Assembly (NCBI GenBank): GCA_019648995.1
Contig: BLXT01007988.1
Location: 1,061,868 to 1,094,071 of the forward strand
Direction of reading: 5' to 3'
DNA from: Plakobranchus ocellatus
Taxonomy: Eukaryota > Mollusca > Gastropoda > Plakobranchidae
Length of the DNA: 32,204 nucleotides
The notes under the pieces were generated by a model. It saw only the letters and a list, made by a program, of their open reading frames with translations. It had not been told where the DNA came from and searched no databases. This document shows, piece by piece, positions 32,185-32,204 of the stretch (position 1 is its first letter; each line of letters opens with the position of its first letter). The position numbers and the translations under genes were made by a program.

Positions 32185-32204
32185 CACTACTACCACCACT
32201 ACTA
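32101..32204. repeat. (ACC)n and (ACT)18 microsatellite running off the window
   Basis: (ACC)4 at 32101-32112, then (ACT)18 at 32129-32182, then mixed ACC/ACT triplets to the window end. The polyvaline frame on the minus strand is repeat translation. Confidence 0.96.

Noticed and set aside
31966-32199. Polyvaline open frame on the minus strand
   Set aside because: Produced by the ACT/ACC microsatellite.

Overview
The window is animal (metazoan) nuclear DNA. It is AT-rich, and its only well-supported genes are split into short exons by introns with GT(or GC)...AG borders. The introns are full of homopolymer runs, microsatellites and a few transposon remnants. Introns of 0.3-4.7 kb, recurring AGATCTAG-type words and tRNA-derived SINEs would suit a mollusc, perhaps a gastropod. 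That placement is a weak inference; nothing here fixes the species. A run of 40 Ns at 15192-15231 shows this is a draft assembly.

The core is a head-to-tail tandem pair of eight-exon genes on the + strand. Both encode mitochondrial enoyl-CoA hydratases of the AUH (3-methylglutaconyl-CoA hydratase) / ECHDC2 family. Copy 1 has exons between 762 and 14278 (307 aa). Copy 2 has exons between 18982 and 27327 (311 aa). Exons 2-8 have exactly the same lengths in both copies (68, 88, 180, 245, 51, 48, 78 nt) and the same intron phases, although the introns differ completely in length. Both keep the CAGADLKER oxyanion-hole motif and both catalytic glutamates, and both begin with a plausible mitochondrial presequence. 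Protein identity between the copies rises from 5' to 3' (exon 2, 9/23; exon 8, 24/25). Copy 1 carries several ECHDC2-like residues and copy 2 AUH-like ones. Copy 2 intron 4 uses a GC donor where copy 1 has GT.

Layout. 1-536: degenerate GA-rich satellite just upstream of copy 1. 762-14278: copy 1, with a ~140-bp-period minisatellite in intron 1, a probable ~918-bp solo LTR in intron 3 and a SINE with a perfect 12-bp target-site duplication in intron 4. 14279-18981: copy 1 3' UTR and the intergenic region, with the N gap, a compound ACT/GCT repeat and a CT-rich tract. 18982-27327: copy 2, with a ~50-bp-period array in intron 1, a second, older SINE in intron 6, and an AT microsatellite and CT-rich tract in intron 7. 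27328-32204: copy 2 3' UTR and mostly featureless AT-rich DNA. This last part holds a possible first exon of an unidentified gene at 31128-31211 and two more ACT/AGT repeats.

Both enzymes would hydrate short-chain enoyl-CoAs in the mitochondrial matrix. The AUH-like copy is the better candidate for the leucine-degradation step from 3-methylglutaconyl-CoA to HMG-CoA. The ECHDC2-like copy has no firmly known substrate. I found no wholly new system. The most interesting signals are the paralogue pair itself, its graded divergence and the GC-AG intron.
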